Counted from the stretch's first letter, positions 10,225-22,361 are shown. The stretch is DNA of 64,000 nt from Juglans regia (GCF_001411555.2 NC_049901.1:44210802-44274801), one strand, 5' to 3'. Made by a program: numbers and translations. The notes: generated by a model not told the origin, from the sequence alone.

Positions 10225-10576
10225 TGTTAGTAGTTGTAAAAATACACATCACGGCTACAAAAAAATTGAGTATTTATGACGAGTTATTTATGACAAAAAT
10301 GATTATTTATTACGAAAATAGACTCATTTTATCAAAAAATAATCATTTTTCATAAGAAATAACTTGCAACAAATAAACATTTTTCTTGTTGTACCTTTAG
10401 TTGGCAATTATTCAATATAAATATATGTACTTGTTCACAGATAGAAATTTACATAGAAAAATACAAATTTATTCATTTTCTTCTTTTCTCATTCTCTCTC
10501 TTACTTCTCTGAACCTTACCCCCTTTTCTTCTTGATTCCTTGCGCATTGACGAGCATGAAAGTTCAAGTTTTATCA
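10225..10576 (+). repeat. 5' LTR of the copia element (contains a MITE)
   Basis: Begins TGTTAGTAGTTG and ends TTTTATCA, immediately followed by the PBS. It is about 147 bp longer than the 3' LTR because a CACTA-like foldback MITE (about 10255-10393) interrupts it. Outside that, the two LTRs align over their whole length, with shared text such as tacttgttcacagatagaaa and attgacgagcatg. Confidence 0.8.
10255..10393. mobile_element. CACTA-like MITE inside the 5' LTR
   Basis: The left part reads ggctacaaaaaaattgagta, then tttatgacgagttatttatgac. The right part ends acatttttcttgttgtacc, its imperfect reverse complement. It is clearly related to the element at 6768-6904. The 3' LTR lacks it (empty site near 16150), so it inserted after the retrotransposon. 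Confidence 0.6.
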
Positions 10577-10588
10577 TGGTATCAGAGC
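10577..10588 (+). promoter_or_regulatory. Primer binding site for initiator tRNA-Met
   Basis: TGGTATCAGAGC directly follows the LTR end TTTTATCA. This is the standard plant copia PBS, complementary to the 3' end of initiator tRNA-Met. It fixes the left LTR as the 5' LTR of a rightward element, which is what makes the leftward integrase next to it abnormal. Confidence 0.9.
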
Positions 10589-10599
10589 TAGAAATATAT

Positions 10600-11475
10600 G
10601 AGGAACAATGAATGAGAGCATATAAGAAAGAAGAATTAGAAACATGATGTGGTAATACAACAGACTTATGTGAATTTGAAGAAGAAATGTAAGGAGAAGA
10701 GGAAACAAGCCAAAAAGGAAAGATATTCTCATGAAAGATTACATCCCTTGAGATAATCAAGGATTGATATCTAGCTATCAAACTCTTTATACCCTTTGAT
10801 ACCAAAAGGGTATCCAAAGAACACATTTCTTAGGTCAAGGATCAAACTTATGTCTATTGCTGGATGTGGTGGAAACAAAACAGAGACATCCAAAAACTCT
10901 TAAATGAGAGTATGAAGGTATTTCATAAAATAATACTTCATATGGAGATTTATTGGAAAGAAGAGGTGTAGGGGTTCTGTTGATTAAGTATGTGGCTGTC
11001 AAAATATACCCACCCCAAAATTTGAGAGGTAGTGAGGCTTGAATCTTTAGAGCTTGAGCTACATTTAATAGATGTTGATGTTTCCTCTCTACTACCCTAT
11101 TTTTCTGTGGTGTTTCTACATAGTTCTTTTGATAGATGACTCCCTTTAAGGTATAAGACTCCAGCATGTGAAATTCAAGCCCATTGTCAGATTGATTGTG
11201 CTTAATGAAATTATTGGTTATCTTAGGCATGTGAAATCAAGCATGTGGTGATTGAATTGATTCTATGTTAAAGAAAAAAAAAGATTGCAAAAGATGTCGG
11301 GTTTGACTATATGATGCATGAGATTTATCCATGTACACTTAGAGAAATCATCCACAATAGTAAGGAAATACTTAGAGTCATCAATAGAAGATATGGAAAA
11401 AGGACCCCATATATCACAGTGTATTACTTCAAAGGGAGAATGAGATACACTTTGACTTGAAGGAAAATGAAGCAT
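10600..11475 (-). pseudogene. copia integrase, inverted and broken
   Basis: Minus-strand frames give the integrase core in order: HCDIWGP with IVDDFSKCTW (first catalytic Asp, around 11390-11420), then SDNGLEF (second Asp, around 11180), then the Glu-containing VVERKHQHLLN (around 11090), FWGGYILTATYLINR, and the C-terminal ISRDVIFHENIFPF (around 10730). Frame breaks occur near 11240 and 10830. The segment ends within about 20 bp of the PBS, in the wrong orientation relative to it. Confidence 0.85.
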
Positions 11476-11755
11476 ATACTATTTAGCTAAAGGACAGATT
11501 GTACAAGGAGAATTGTTTGACAACTTTACGTCAGGCATAGTTATATTAAGAAGTAATTTAAGAAAGTAAAGGTGGCCTAACCTATAGTAATTTAAGAAGT
11601 GGAATTTACAGAGGCAACTTTTGATTTCAAATAAGAAGAAATTGCAGCAATCTTCGAGCTGGCTTTAGACTACTACAAGAAGTAGTATAGACCAACTTTT
11701 TGCTCACTCAACCCAACCATTTCCAAGACTGGTCTTGGATAAGATAGATATTAGA

Positions 11756-12208
11756 TTAAAATATAAGACAACAAGATGATTCTGTAGATAGTCTACTAAC
11801 CAAACTAAGGTTGAAAGAAAAGGCAAGAATGCAAATCACATTTTTTAGAACTAAGAAATCTGAGAGATGCATAGTACATATATGAGTAATTACATGTGCA
11901 ATAGCTCCATTAGGGATTCTAATTGTATGATTGGCAAGTGAGGAAACAGAGGTAAGAAAAGAGGTGGAACTGACCATATGGTCAATTGCCTCACTGTCGA
12001 TGATCCAATCTTTGGAAGATAAAGGTAGATGCTTATGAGAATGATAAAAACCAGAGACAATGCAAGTTTTACCTAACAAATTTGCATTGTTATGAATGTC
12101 TAAAATGAGTGTTCGTAACAAACCCGCTTGATTAAGTGTAGATTGCAATAAATTTGATTGATTTAATACATATTTGAAATCTAAGGTACATTGGAGTAAA
12201 CTATTCAA
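11756..12208 (-). pseudogene. copia protease / gag-pre-integrase segment, inverted
   Basis: The minus-strand frame contains DWIIDSEAIDHM, the aspartic protease site. Copia proteases normally read D-S-G-A here, so the Gly is replaced by Glu and activity would be lost even without the other stops. It is followed by the usual LANHTIRIPNG and VLKNVICIL text. Confidence 0.8.
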
Positions 12209-12331
12209 CTGTTGGCACTACTCTTGTTTGGCTCAAAGTTGTGAAGGCTCAACAAGACTACCAGTTTCGAGTCCAGAACAATTAACTTGATTCACAACAC
12301 CAGAAGATAAGTTCATGGTTCTTGTAGAATT

Positions 12332-12388
12332 CCCATGAATCTTGTAACACTTATCCACAGTGTGACCATTGTAACCACAGTGACTGCA
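12332..12388 (-). pseudogene. copia gag zinc knuckle, inverted
   Basis: The minus strand encodes CSHCGYNGHTVDKCYKIHG, a CX2CX4HX4C nucleocapsid zinc knuckle followed by the K.HG text common in plant copia gag. It lies between the protease and the solo-LTR insertion, in the expected order for a leftward gag. Confidence 0.85.
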
Positions 12389-12731
12389 AATGACCTTATC
12401 TTTTCAAGAAATAGATTTTTGTGGCCTACTACTTTTTTTGGACACAGGAACATTAGTGCTGGCTTTGGTGGTAAGTGCAATAGAAGTACTAAGATTTGTG
12501 TGTTACCTGTAGATACATCCCTTTACTTATATTCTTGCAAAGTCAAAGAAAAAACTTTGCTAATGGTAGGAAAGGGTTCTATTAATAAAATTTGCTATCT
12601 TAATTATGAATAACTATCATTGAGACCCATGAGAAACTAAAGAACATACTCTTCTTATTGATTTTTTACAGAAAATTTTGTGGGCATTACAAACACACAC
12701 ACTGGTCTATAGTTGCATACTCCTAATCGTT

Positions 12732-14157
12732 TGCATAACGACCCAACCCAATAATTTTAAGGTCGAGATATTAATAATTTTTATTAGTCCTAAATTATAT
12801 TTAATGTGTCATATTGGATAAGTCCACAAGCGATAAATTATTAAGATTGATTAGGAGTTTCAATTAGGCTAATAACAAGGTTAAATCTCATTTATTATTT
12901 ATTGAACAAGTTAGAATCATTTTAGAATTTAAAGACCGGCCATTAGAAATTTATTTCAATTTAAAATCATCACTTATTGAAGTCACCTACGTAGTCTCAA
13001 TCACTCTCAATCCTAAATTAAATGAGCTACTAGATCATGTTTTTAAATTCAAACTCTCATTTTAGATGATCACGACTGAGTGTTTAGCAGATTAGTGTCA
13101 CTATATGTATTAACCGAGTCCAATTCAAACTGGTTGCCACCCTCTCCCAAATCTCTCTATAAATATCTCTATTTCGCATGTTATTTGGAAAAAATCATAA
13201 ATCTCCCAGTCTAACACCATGATCGATTTAGTGTCGAAAAGTTTAGGAAGCAATACTACAAGATAAGTAGTTTGATCATAAATTAGGATTAACATACATT
13301 AACTAGTTATATATATTATTATTAAATCCAGTTCTTTTGAAGCCAATGTTTACGTATCATGCAAGTCATGACATTTGCAAGCACTTTATTCATCATTTTT
13401 CACTCCACATATTATAATTATGTATGTATTATGTATCTCATGCATCTTACATTGCATAAGACACATAAGCTTTCATAAGATCAAGTGTAAGATAAGCTCA
13501 TACCAGTTATTCAGATGACAATTCAGATGCATGGTACCAATGCAGTTTCAAGGTGGGCGTGCAAACCACAGACTCAAGCGTGGTTCACCATAGTACGCTA
13601 GAGTACTGCACAATTGGCTTCTTTTGCTGTAGTAGGGGAAATTAGTGCACAATCTTGCACACATGATTAAGTGTGTTGGCCAGCAAGATAAGTCAAATAA
13701 ATCAAATCAGTCAGTTAATTCATATAAATCAGTCATGCATAGCATAAACATCAGTATGATCAATTATGATTTTACGTTCTCAGTATGAAAACTTTTATGA
13801 AAAACCTTATGTTAAGTATGTTAACGTTATGATTGGTTTTTTACTGAGTCATCAACTCATTTTAGTTTATTTTTATGTTTTTAAACCACTCCATGTCAAA
13901 ATATTTATGAAACTAGAGCTGTAGAATGAGACTTAGTCCAGAGAGGCGTGATAGTGGCCTAGATCATGTATAGAGACTTTAAGTTATAATTTTCATGGTA
14001 CAGAATTTGAGAAATTTTAATAAATATTTTCGCATACTCTCATTTAATAATTTTAGTATTTTAATACAAATCAATTCTGTTTATTATAAGGAATCTTTGT
14101 ACTTGGCGCTTCCATAAAAAAAATATATATATTTTTAGGTCAGGTTCAGTAATAACA
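12732..14157. repeat. Solo LTR nested in the copia gag
   Basis: The copia gag reading frame is lost between these points and resumes beyond. The insert starts TGCATAACGACCCAACCC and ends with AGGTCAGG then TTCAGTAATAACA, resembling decayed TGTAACGACCC...GGGTCGTTACA LTR ends. It contains ctctataaatatctc (a TATA candidate near 13158) and a tail (ttactgagtcatcaactcat) that also occurs in similar form in the solo LTR at 45364-48475. No gag or pol lies inside. No matching 5-bp target duplication was found, so the exact ends are approximate. Confidence 0.55.
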
Positions 14158-14169
14158 CTCCGGCTTCCC

Positions 14170-14600
14170 CGATAATCTCTAAAAGTGATTTTATTCTTAA
14201 ACCTGGGAAGCATGTTCTTACAATTTGAAAGTTGACAATTCATCCCACAAACCCTTTAATTGAGAGTAGTACATACTGAATGAATTATGTTCTTGGGTTA
14301 AAGCCAAAAGATCTTTCCTTAGTTAAAAGATTCTAGGGTGATTACTTTGAGCAAAACGAATATATAATTCTTTCCATATATCAGCAGCATTTTCCATGAA
14401 CAAAATTGTTAAAGCTATTTATGTTGAAAGAAAATTTACAAACCAAGAAATTACCATATTGTTGCATCGTATCTAGGCAGCAAAACAAGGATCATCTTCT
14501 TTAGGTCTGGGTAAGCTTCTATTGACAAAAGCTATTTTATTTTTAGTACTAATTGCCATTGATATGGACCTCTTCCATGTATGAAAATTATCTGCCATAA
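14170..14600 (-). pseudogene. copia gag N-terminal part, inverted
   Basis: Minus-strand frames read TWKRSMAISTKNKIAFVN near 14570, then FMENAADIWKELYIRFAQ and NHPRIF near 14350, and GLWDELSTF near 14250. These are the usual landmarks of a plant copia gag. Internal stops are present. The gag start faces the RT segment, so the right inversion breakpoint lies at about 14600-14780. Confidence 0.75.
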
Positions 14601-14819
14601 GTAACTACTTAACCAGTACTGTTCTTGAAAATTATCTCCCATATGGAATGGAGGAATCATCGATCACAATGATTCGATTGAACAAAGAGATCCATCGATT
14701 CTTGAAAGAAAACCTAATCTTGAAATAAAATTTATAACTATGAATTTTTGGGCAACAATCTTGAAGGAGATTGCAAACATATGATAAAATGGGGGAAAAA
14801 ACAAACAAACAAACAAAAT

Positions 14820-15370
14820 TTTTCAAGAATTTATTTTCAAGAAACCTTTTCTCCTGTGGCAAAACTTGTGAGCGTTAGATGTCTCTTGACAGTTGCAACT
14901 TCAAAGAATTGGTTTCTCCATCAGCTAGATTTTAATAATGTCTTTCTTTATGAATATTTAGATGAAGAAGTCTCACAGGGGGAGCACAATGTTTGTAGAT
15001 TGAGCAAATCCTTGTATAGCCTTAAACAGACATCTCGGCAATGGTTTGCCAAGCTATCTTCACATCTTCACATCTACCTTCTTATTGCTTTATTCAATCT
15101 CAGGCTGATCATTCTTTCTTCACTCTTCAAACATCAACGCATTTTACTGCTCTTCTGGTTTATGTAGATGATATTATAATTACTGGAGATCATTTACAGT
15201 CTATTTTGGACTTAAAAACATTTCTTGATCAAAAGTTCAAAATTAAAGATCGTGGTGATTTGCGATTTTTTCTTGACCTTGAAGTAGCACGATCTACAAA
15301 AGGAATTGTTTTAAATCAGGGAAAGTATGCTCTTGATATTTTAGAAGATTTTGGCTTTCTTGCATCTTAA
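14820..15370 (+). pseudogene. copia reverse transcriptase, partial
   Basis: Rightward frames give [29 protein letters not shown] (normally D-V-N-N-A-F-L), [16 protein letters not shown] and the polymerase site YVDDIIITG at about 15171. Further text reads FKIKDRGDLRFFLDLEV and QGKYALDILEDFG. A frameshift near 15060-15150 separates two frames. The part before ETFSPVAK, normally present, is missing at the inversion junction. Confidence 0.88.
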
Positions 15371-16123
15371 CCTCTCAGCTTTCCAGTGCATCAAAACATC
15401 AGATTAAGCAAAGATGATGGCTCTCTTTTGTCAGATGCTTCCCTCTATCCTAAGCTTGTCGGTCGATTGATTTATTTGACCATCACTCACCCTAATTTAG
15501 CCTACTCTGTGCAGGTGCTCAGTTAGTTTATGGAAAAACCCAACCAATCTCATTTAGATGTTGTATACTAAGTTCTCAAATATATTAAATCATCTCCTGG
15601 TTAGGGCTTATTTTTTCCAGCACATCCTTCTCTTCACCTTAAGGCTATCATTGATTCAGATTGGGCAGGATGTCTTGATTCTCATATATCTGTAACTGGA
15701 TATTGTGTATTTTTGAGAGATGCTCTTATCTCCTAGAAATCTAAGAAACAGCCAACTATCTCCCACTCCTCTACAAAAGCTAAGTACTACATGGCCATGG
15801 CCTCGGCTACATGTGAACTAACTTGGCTCATTTCTCTATTTACTACTCTCTCTATTCCTCACTCCTAGCTTGATCTCTTATTTTATGACAAACAGGTAGT
15901 CCTCTACGTTGCTTCAAATCCAATTTTTTATGAATATATAGAGATAGATTGCCATCTGGTTCATTAGAAAACTCAAGCTGGTACTATTAAAACTCTATAT
16001 ATGTTTCAGGTTCTCATCAACTTAATGATCTTCTTACCAAACCTCTTGGGTCAGTACAGTTTAATTCTTCACTTTCCAAGATAGGTGTTATTGATTTATA
16101 CAATATTCCATGTTGTGGGTGAG
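15371..16123 (+). pseudogene. copia RNase H and 3' internal end, partial
   Basis: After an in-frame stop the rightward frame continues YPKLVGRLIYLTITHPNLAY, then [19 protein letters not shown] and KSKKQPTISHSSTKAKYY. This is the copia RNase H with its D.DWAGC and SS.EAEY-like landmarks. It ends near the purine-rich gttgtgggtgag that precedes the 3' LTR. At least four stop codons interrupt it. Confidence 0.85.
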
Positions 16124-16328
16124 TGTCAGTAGTTGTAAAAATACCTGCATGTCACCTTTAATTGGCCAACTGGTTCACTATAAATACATGTACTTGTTCA
16201 CAGATAGAAATATACATAATACTGATTTCTTCATTCACTTATTTTCTCATTCTCTCTCCCCTCTCTGAAGCTTTTCCCTTTTCTTGATTTCTTGCTTATT
16301 GACGAGCATGGAAGTTCAGGTTTTATCA
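16124..16328 (+). repeat. 3' LTR of the copia element
   Basis: Begins TGTCAGTAGTTG and ends TTTTATCA. It is 205 bp and lacks the MITE found in the 5' LTR. Confidence 0.8.
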
Positions 16329-19300
16329 AGTATATATATCTTGCAAAGAAAAGGGCGCAACTACGTGTCTGCAACACGAATGATCTGCATGCTCCCAAGT
16401 GATCATTCCAATCGACTTATAATGTGCTTAAATTTGCATTCCTTTCTTTATATATATATGACCGGAGTCCGACAAATCTAGCTCTGAGATTCCTGCTCAA
16501 AATGGTAAGATGATCAGTACGTGTATACTAGGGTATGCATAAAGTTAGGATTTATAGATCTTTAAATATTAAAATTTTCCAGAATAGCACTATACTGCAG
16601 ACACAAGCACACAGAATGAGATAAATAATTTGAAAAAAAAAATAAAAGGAAAAAACAAGAGTACCAGCTGGCCTAGCAGTAGCTCGGAAATGATATATAT
16701 GTGGTTGGGCGCCTTCGATGCATACCAGAATTTCACATCTTTTATTTATTTATTATTTTCCCTTGGACCCAGAAGTTAATATTTCTGGACTTAATTCGTG
16801 TATCGTACCATTTGGGTAGGTGTGGGTTTTGCAGGCAAAATGCAGGCCTTTAGACGAGGACATGAAGATTCCCTTTAACCACTCTCACCTCTTTTGTGAC
16901 ATTAGATATGCCTCTGTTTTCAAGTTTATTAGTTTCTTACCCAATAATTAATGCATGTGTATATGGGGCCGGGGACGACTATTTTACGTACGTAGCTAGC
17001 TAGCTAGCTAACTATATATATACATGTAGGCCGAATAAATACATAAATCAGTGGGTCCCAAAGTACTGAACTTCCATGCATGTACTCTCTCTCCTACGTA
17101 CACAGCCGGCCGCCGCCCCCATTGCTCCGGCGGAATCTTGTCGGGACTTCTCCGCTCAAAACCTTTAAATATTTGTCGATTTGTATGGGTATCATTTCAT
17201 ATGTCACACATGCAAACACAGACGACAGACACGTACGTACACAACATTGATCTGGAGTGGAGAACGACAGTACTGCATCGCAATTACCTATGCTGTGTTT
17301 TTTTATGTCCAGACAGTCCCATATATATATACAGTCTGTTGCTGAACATCAGATGTACTAGTGTGCAGCTCTGTGTGGGGAGTCAATAACATTAATGCCA
17401 TCATTATATATGTGATCACGATGATTAATATTAATATATATATGCGTATTATTATTTCTAGCTAGTTAGGTTATATTTCAAGAAAATAGTGAGAATATAA
17501 TAATCAGGTAACCGTGACCAACCCTAATAAATACAATATACTACGGTCAAGCTGTGGGAAATCCGGTGGTGATGATCAAATGTATTGCATGCAGCGTGCT
17601 CGGTTAAGGCATGCAAGTACGTACTTGTGACATGAGATTAACTCTCAGCCCTATATGAATTGCGTGCTCCGACGATCTATCTATCTATCTATATATATAT
17701 ATATATAATATGTATGTATGTTACGTATATATATATATATATATATGTACGTATATATATTCTTGTTCACAAATTTTGTCGAGATAATTAAGATCACTAG
17801 CTACCACGTACGTACGTACACATGACGATTGTGTTAAATCATGCATATATTCATATTTTTCTTGAACAATTAATCCATGCATGAAAACCTCAGCTTTGAC
17901 TTATCCTCGCATCATGCCAGTATATATAGTTTTTCATTAATGGTGCAAGACCCCAAATGGCGTGGCTTTCAGGGAATTGGAGGATCATTATCCTTAATTT
18001 GTCAAATTTCAATAAACATATTATATATTCCACATGATGATCTATGCAAATAGACCCATGCACATCATCATGTAGTGATAATTAATTAATTAATTAGTCC
18101 CCGTGAACTTCAATAAGATGCATGATTGATTATTCTATCAAACTTAATCATGATCATGATCTAGGCCCGATCGAGTATTTATATAAATGTAGCTCGATCA
18201 ACTTTTATGAATTGAATAATTAAATTTGACATCAATCAGCCTCTTTATTTTCATTGCTCAACTTAATTTGTTAGAAACATATATATCAAAATGCAAACAC
18301 ATGATAAGTGTATATATATATATATGTTTCTAATACATGCAAGTCTCATGTAGTATTTTGTAAAAATAAAATAAAATAAACCCATCATAAAATAAAAAGA
18401 TAAATTCTTTTTAAGTCAGCCGTATTTTTTTCAAATGACGAGATTATGCTGCACAAATTATCTTTTATATTCTAGAATAAAGAAATAAAAGATTGATCTT
18501 GTACAGCTAGCTAGGCAATAGATATATATATATATATAGTACTATTAATGTGTCATCATGATAGATTGATGATCCCATGCATGCATATTATATACAGGGC
18601 GGGACAAAATTTCCCATCCAGTTTTTCCTTTTCACTCTATTCACTTGAATCTAATTATATCTCAATGCATGAATGCATGGTACTACATGCATGATATGTC
18701 ATATCTAGTGAGTTTGAGAACATGGTCAGAAATTGAAAAAAAAACAATCTTAATCATCACCGAAAAATACCAACATTCTTTATTCCCCCCCGGCCATCTT
18801 TTCAATTTCCAACTTTTCGTTTCTGGGCAAAAATAAAAAATAAAAAAATAATTATAAAAATAGAAAATTAAGAGAGAAGGAGTAGTAGTAGTACTACTGA
18901 TGATCTCATGATCTCTTCATCTGATCTGACTGCAATAGCATATAATGTGGTCGTACCAATGCTAGCTAGCTTAGGGTTTACTTAGATGCTGAATAGTGAA
19001 ATCACATGGCATCAGGTAACCACACTTGTTGCTCATCAATAAACGACCTAAATGATAGGGCCACCAGCTATCATTGACGATACCAATTTACTGTTTCCCT
19101 ATTAATTATATCATCAATTATTTCCATAATTTTTTTTATTATTATTATTTCAAATGATGTAGTACAGATTAGACCGCGCGGGTCAATATATATAAATATA
19201 TTATGTATATTATGTCCAATATACAGTACCATATACTCCAACATCGACCTAGCTAACCTTTGAATTAAAAATCATATATATAGTATATATTAATATAAAG

Positions 19301-19720
19301 AAATTTATATATAAGTCTGTTTGTATATTGATATAATTAATAATAAAAATGGAAAAACTTATATCGATAAATTAGCTAGCTAGGTCTCTCATATTAAATA
19401 ATGAAGCTATATATATATATATATATAAACATATATGATTTTGTGTCTCAAAAGTAGTTGGCCTTATATACATTGTTCGATCCCTAAATTAAGGCTGCTA
19501 GCTGCTAGGGTATTGTTAATTTGTTGAGCTAGTAGCTAGGGCAAAAAATTACAAAAACACAGATGCACATAAAAGTCATTTTGGTCAATTTATTGGGCCC
19601 TAAAATCATTGACTGTTGTTGGGGAGGGGAAGACAAAGAGAACACCACAACGTGTGAAACAAAAAGCTAGCCCTCGTGGCCCACCCCTTGAGAATTAAAC
19701 CCTTCTTCAAAAACAACATT
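16329..19720. other. Gene-poor AT-rich intergenic DNA
   Basis: No gene is visible. It contains many (TA)n tracts (17690-17760, 18309, 18521), (TCTA)n near 17678, ctagctagctag near 16995 and gtacgtacgtac. Open frames in this stretch (for example 17051-17389) have no motif I recognise. Confidence 0.4.
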
Positions 19721-19949
19721 TAACGGGAAATGCTCGTCATCTTCTTGGGAACACCTTTTCATCTGCCTACCCTCTCTCTCTCTCTCTCTCTCTCCATTTT
19801 CTTCGGTATCTGTCACCTCTTTATATTATTCCTTTCAATTGAATCCCACACACAGTACTATTCTATCGCTTCTAGCCTTTCTTCTTCTTCTTCGGTTTTT
19901 CAAGCAACAAAGGATCGAGCACAAGTTATGAAGAAGAAGAAGAAACATC

Positions 19950-20210
19950 ATGTCTTCCTTAGTACCCATGTCCAAGTTTCGTCTATGGAGTTTCCTAAAG
20001 GTTTTTCAGAAACTCACTTGTTGTTCTCTCTCGTCAACACCCTTTTGGGATTTGCTTAAGAGGATCTTGTATCCAGTACCACTGGATAATTCATTGGAGA
20101 AAAATTCGGCGGCGTACATGGGAAAGCCAGGCATTTTGTTCTTGTTCTTGTTCTTGTTCTTGCTCTTGTTCTCTTGTTGTTTTATTCTATATGTATCTTT
20201 TTTGGTTTGA
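19950..20210 (+). CDS. Doubtful small ORF, 86 residues, hydrophobic tail
   Basis: ATG at 19950 opens 86 codons: MSSLVPMSKFRLWSFLKVFQ, a Cys pair, a basic/aromatic middle, MGKPG, and a C-terminal run of about 28 Leu/Phe/Cys/Val residues encoded by a (TTCTTG)n-like repeat at about 20137-20170. If translated, it could be a tail-anchored membrane peptide. Upstream lies a CT-rich stretch (19770-19795) like a plant 5'UTR, plus an overlapping frame starting at 19929 (MKKKKKHHVF). I recognise no family. The leader-like context is the only support. It could equally be non-coding RNA or chance. Confidence 0.25.
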   Translation: MSSLVPMSKFRLWSFLKVFQKLTCCSLSSTPFWDLLKRILYPVPLDNSLEKNSAAYMGKPGILFLFLFLFLLLFSCCFILYVSFLV

Positions 20211-21553
20211 ATATCGAAATGGGGCATAGCGAGAAAATAGTACTTATTAAAGAAGAAACAGATGTAAAATGTTCTCAGAACTTGATGGACATTATAATTC
20301 ATAGAAATGAAACAAGATTTGACTGATTTTCCAGGTCTATGATAGCATGTTTCTTAACTCTCTCTGCGATCTATTTTTAGTATATCTAATTTTATGAATC
20401 TTTGGTGCAAAAGGTGTTGACGTAGTCTCTAATTACCTGAGATCTAAGATCTTCACTACTGCCATGATTATAAAAACACTTACAACTACAAGAGGCGTGC
20501 GCTAGAAAGCTTAGCATTCACAGATAAACGTTAAATTCCTGCGGGGAAGAGAGAGAGAGAGAGGGAGAGAAGGGGAGGGGACAAACAAACATACATAGTG
20601 GCAGTATTAATTTACTTTTTTTTTTCTCCGCCCTTCAGGTATAATACTTCAATAATATAAGGATATGATATACATACATACATATATGTATGTATGTATA
20701 TGCATATATATGAGAAGCATGTTCAACGTCAGCTAGCATTGCTCTAGGGTAGCTAGGATATTATATATTAATTAGAAAGGGTCACTAGCTAGCTAATTAA
20801 TTTTACCAAATTATCATATTGGTATAAACCTAAATTATTGAATTCCCTTACATTTTGTCTACAAACTGCAGTAGTTTAATTCTACAATATTTAGAGATAT
20901 ATATAGATACAACATGATCATGTTAATTACACAATGTTTAATGCTAGATGCATATAATATGATCAAGTGAAACGTACAGTCTTTCTGGAGGGTGGAAGGT
21001 GATCGAGTCATGTGCTAGGCCAGCCGGCCGGCCGGCCGGCGACGTTCATCGATCAAAATTTATTTCGATGAAGTGTTTATATTTAATCATATATATAGAA
21101 TATATTTGTCCCGATCATCTGTCCTACAATAATTTTTTGTTGGTAAAGTGGTTAATCAACTGAGAAATTCAAACATATAAACATTCTATCATCATCAACT
21201 GCGTCACGATCATTGTTATAAGGACCTCTAACCCACCAACATAGTTAATTATATATATATATATACCTCTTAACTTCTTTTATCTAATTAATTACGACTT
21301 TTTCATTCTTTTTAATCTCTATATGTGTGTGTGTCTGTGTAAGCTAGGTACGTACGTAAGAGCTAGCCCTTGAATTTGAGAGAGGAATAATCATATTATC
21401 CAAAAGTTAAATAAAACTTAAGAAACCCCATATTCAAACTACATCTCCTTCCCAACAAGCCATGTCCCTGATTTTCTTTATTTCAATGAGATTATATATA
21501 TATATACACACACACTTCATGCTTTTTAGAGGTCTAGCTAGATACAACCATGC

Positions 21554-21593
<40 letters not shown>

Positions 21594-22361
21594 GTGTTTT
21601 GAGAAAATCTTCGATCGATCGATTGTTGAATCGCATGTGAACAGGCCTAGCTAGCAATCGATATTATCTAAGCCAAACAAGCTGACAAATTGTACATAGT
21701 ACGTACGTAGCTGGTTGATTTTGACCCAAAAAAGGGTAAGAGTTGTATTAAAAACAAATTGAAATTTGGTGCGTTGAAGATTATTAGCATTTGACTCACA
21801 AATTATAATTTAGGTTTCAGGGTGTGCTAATTTGCATTCTACGTACGTGTTGTATACGCACCTCCATTAATAAGTACTACTAGCTGCATGTTGCTTTAAA
21901 AAATCGACCTTTAGTAATTTATAAGGATATATATAGCTTAGATTAGGTTCAATTGTGGAATATATAACGATTGATTTGTTAATTTTTTAATCCGTGTCGG
22001 AGGCCGGAAGCTGATCTTTCAAAATTACACGGCTTGCATTGCGCCCGAGGAAGACTACGTTGTTGACTTTCAATCTGCATGCCTTAAATTTTTTATTTTT
22101 ATGTCTTTCTTCTTCTTCTTGATCTTCTTCTTTTTCCATTTCCATTTCATATATTAATTTTATAAAAAAAAAATTACGTGTGCATTATTTTTTTATTTTA
22201 GATTTTATTTTATTTTATTTAGACTTTTAGAATGAAAGTTCAAAGATGAAAGTAGTCATGACGATGAATATAAGATTTTTCCGTAGCTCTTTTTACTACG
22301 TACTCTATATATTGTACTCTATATTATAAATGAAGATCAAAATGATCAAAACATGATGTCA

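Larger units (their letters stand above)
10225..16328 (+). mobile_element. Ty1/copia retrotransposon with internally inverted gag-protease-integrase block
   Basis: LTRs of the same family and orientation bound the element (10225-10576 and 16124-16328; both start TGT(T/C)AGTAGTTGTAAAAATAC and end TTTTATCA). The primer binding site follows the left LTR. RT and RNase H read rightward into the right LTR as expected. Everything between the PBS and about 14650 reads leftward: gag start at the right, then zinc knuckle, protease and integrase, whose C-terminus abuts the PBS. Inverting that one block restores the normal copia order. Stops and frameshifts are frequent, so it is dead. A solo LTR (12732-14157) splits the gag. 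The 5-bp flanks (ttaat, agtat) do not match, so the target duplication is lost or mutated. The two LTRs differ clearly, suggesting an old insertion. Confidence 0.85.

Noticed and set aside
10835..12208. Integrase and protease ORFs as host genes
   Set aside because: Clearly copia domains with frameshifts, framed by copia LTRs.
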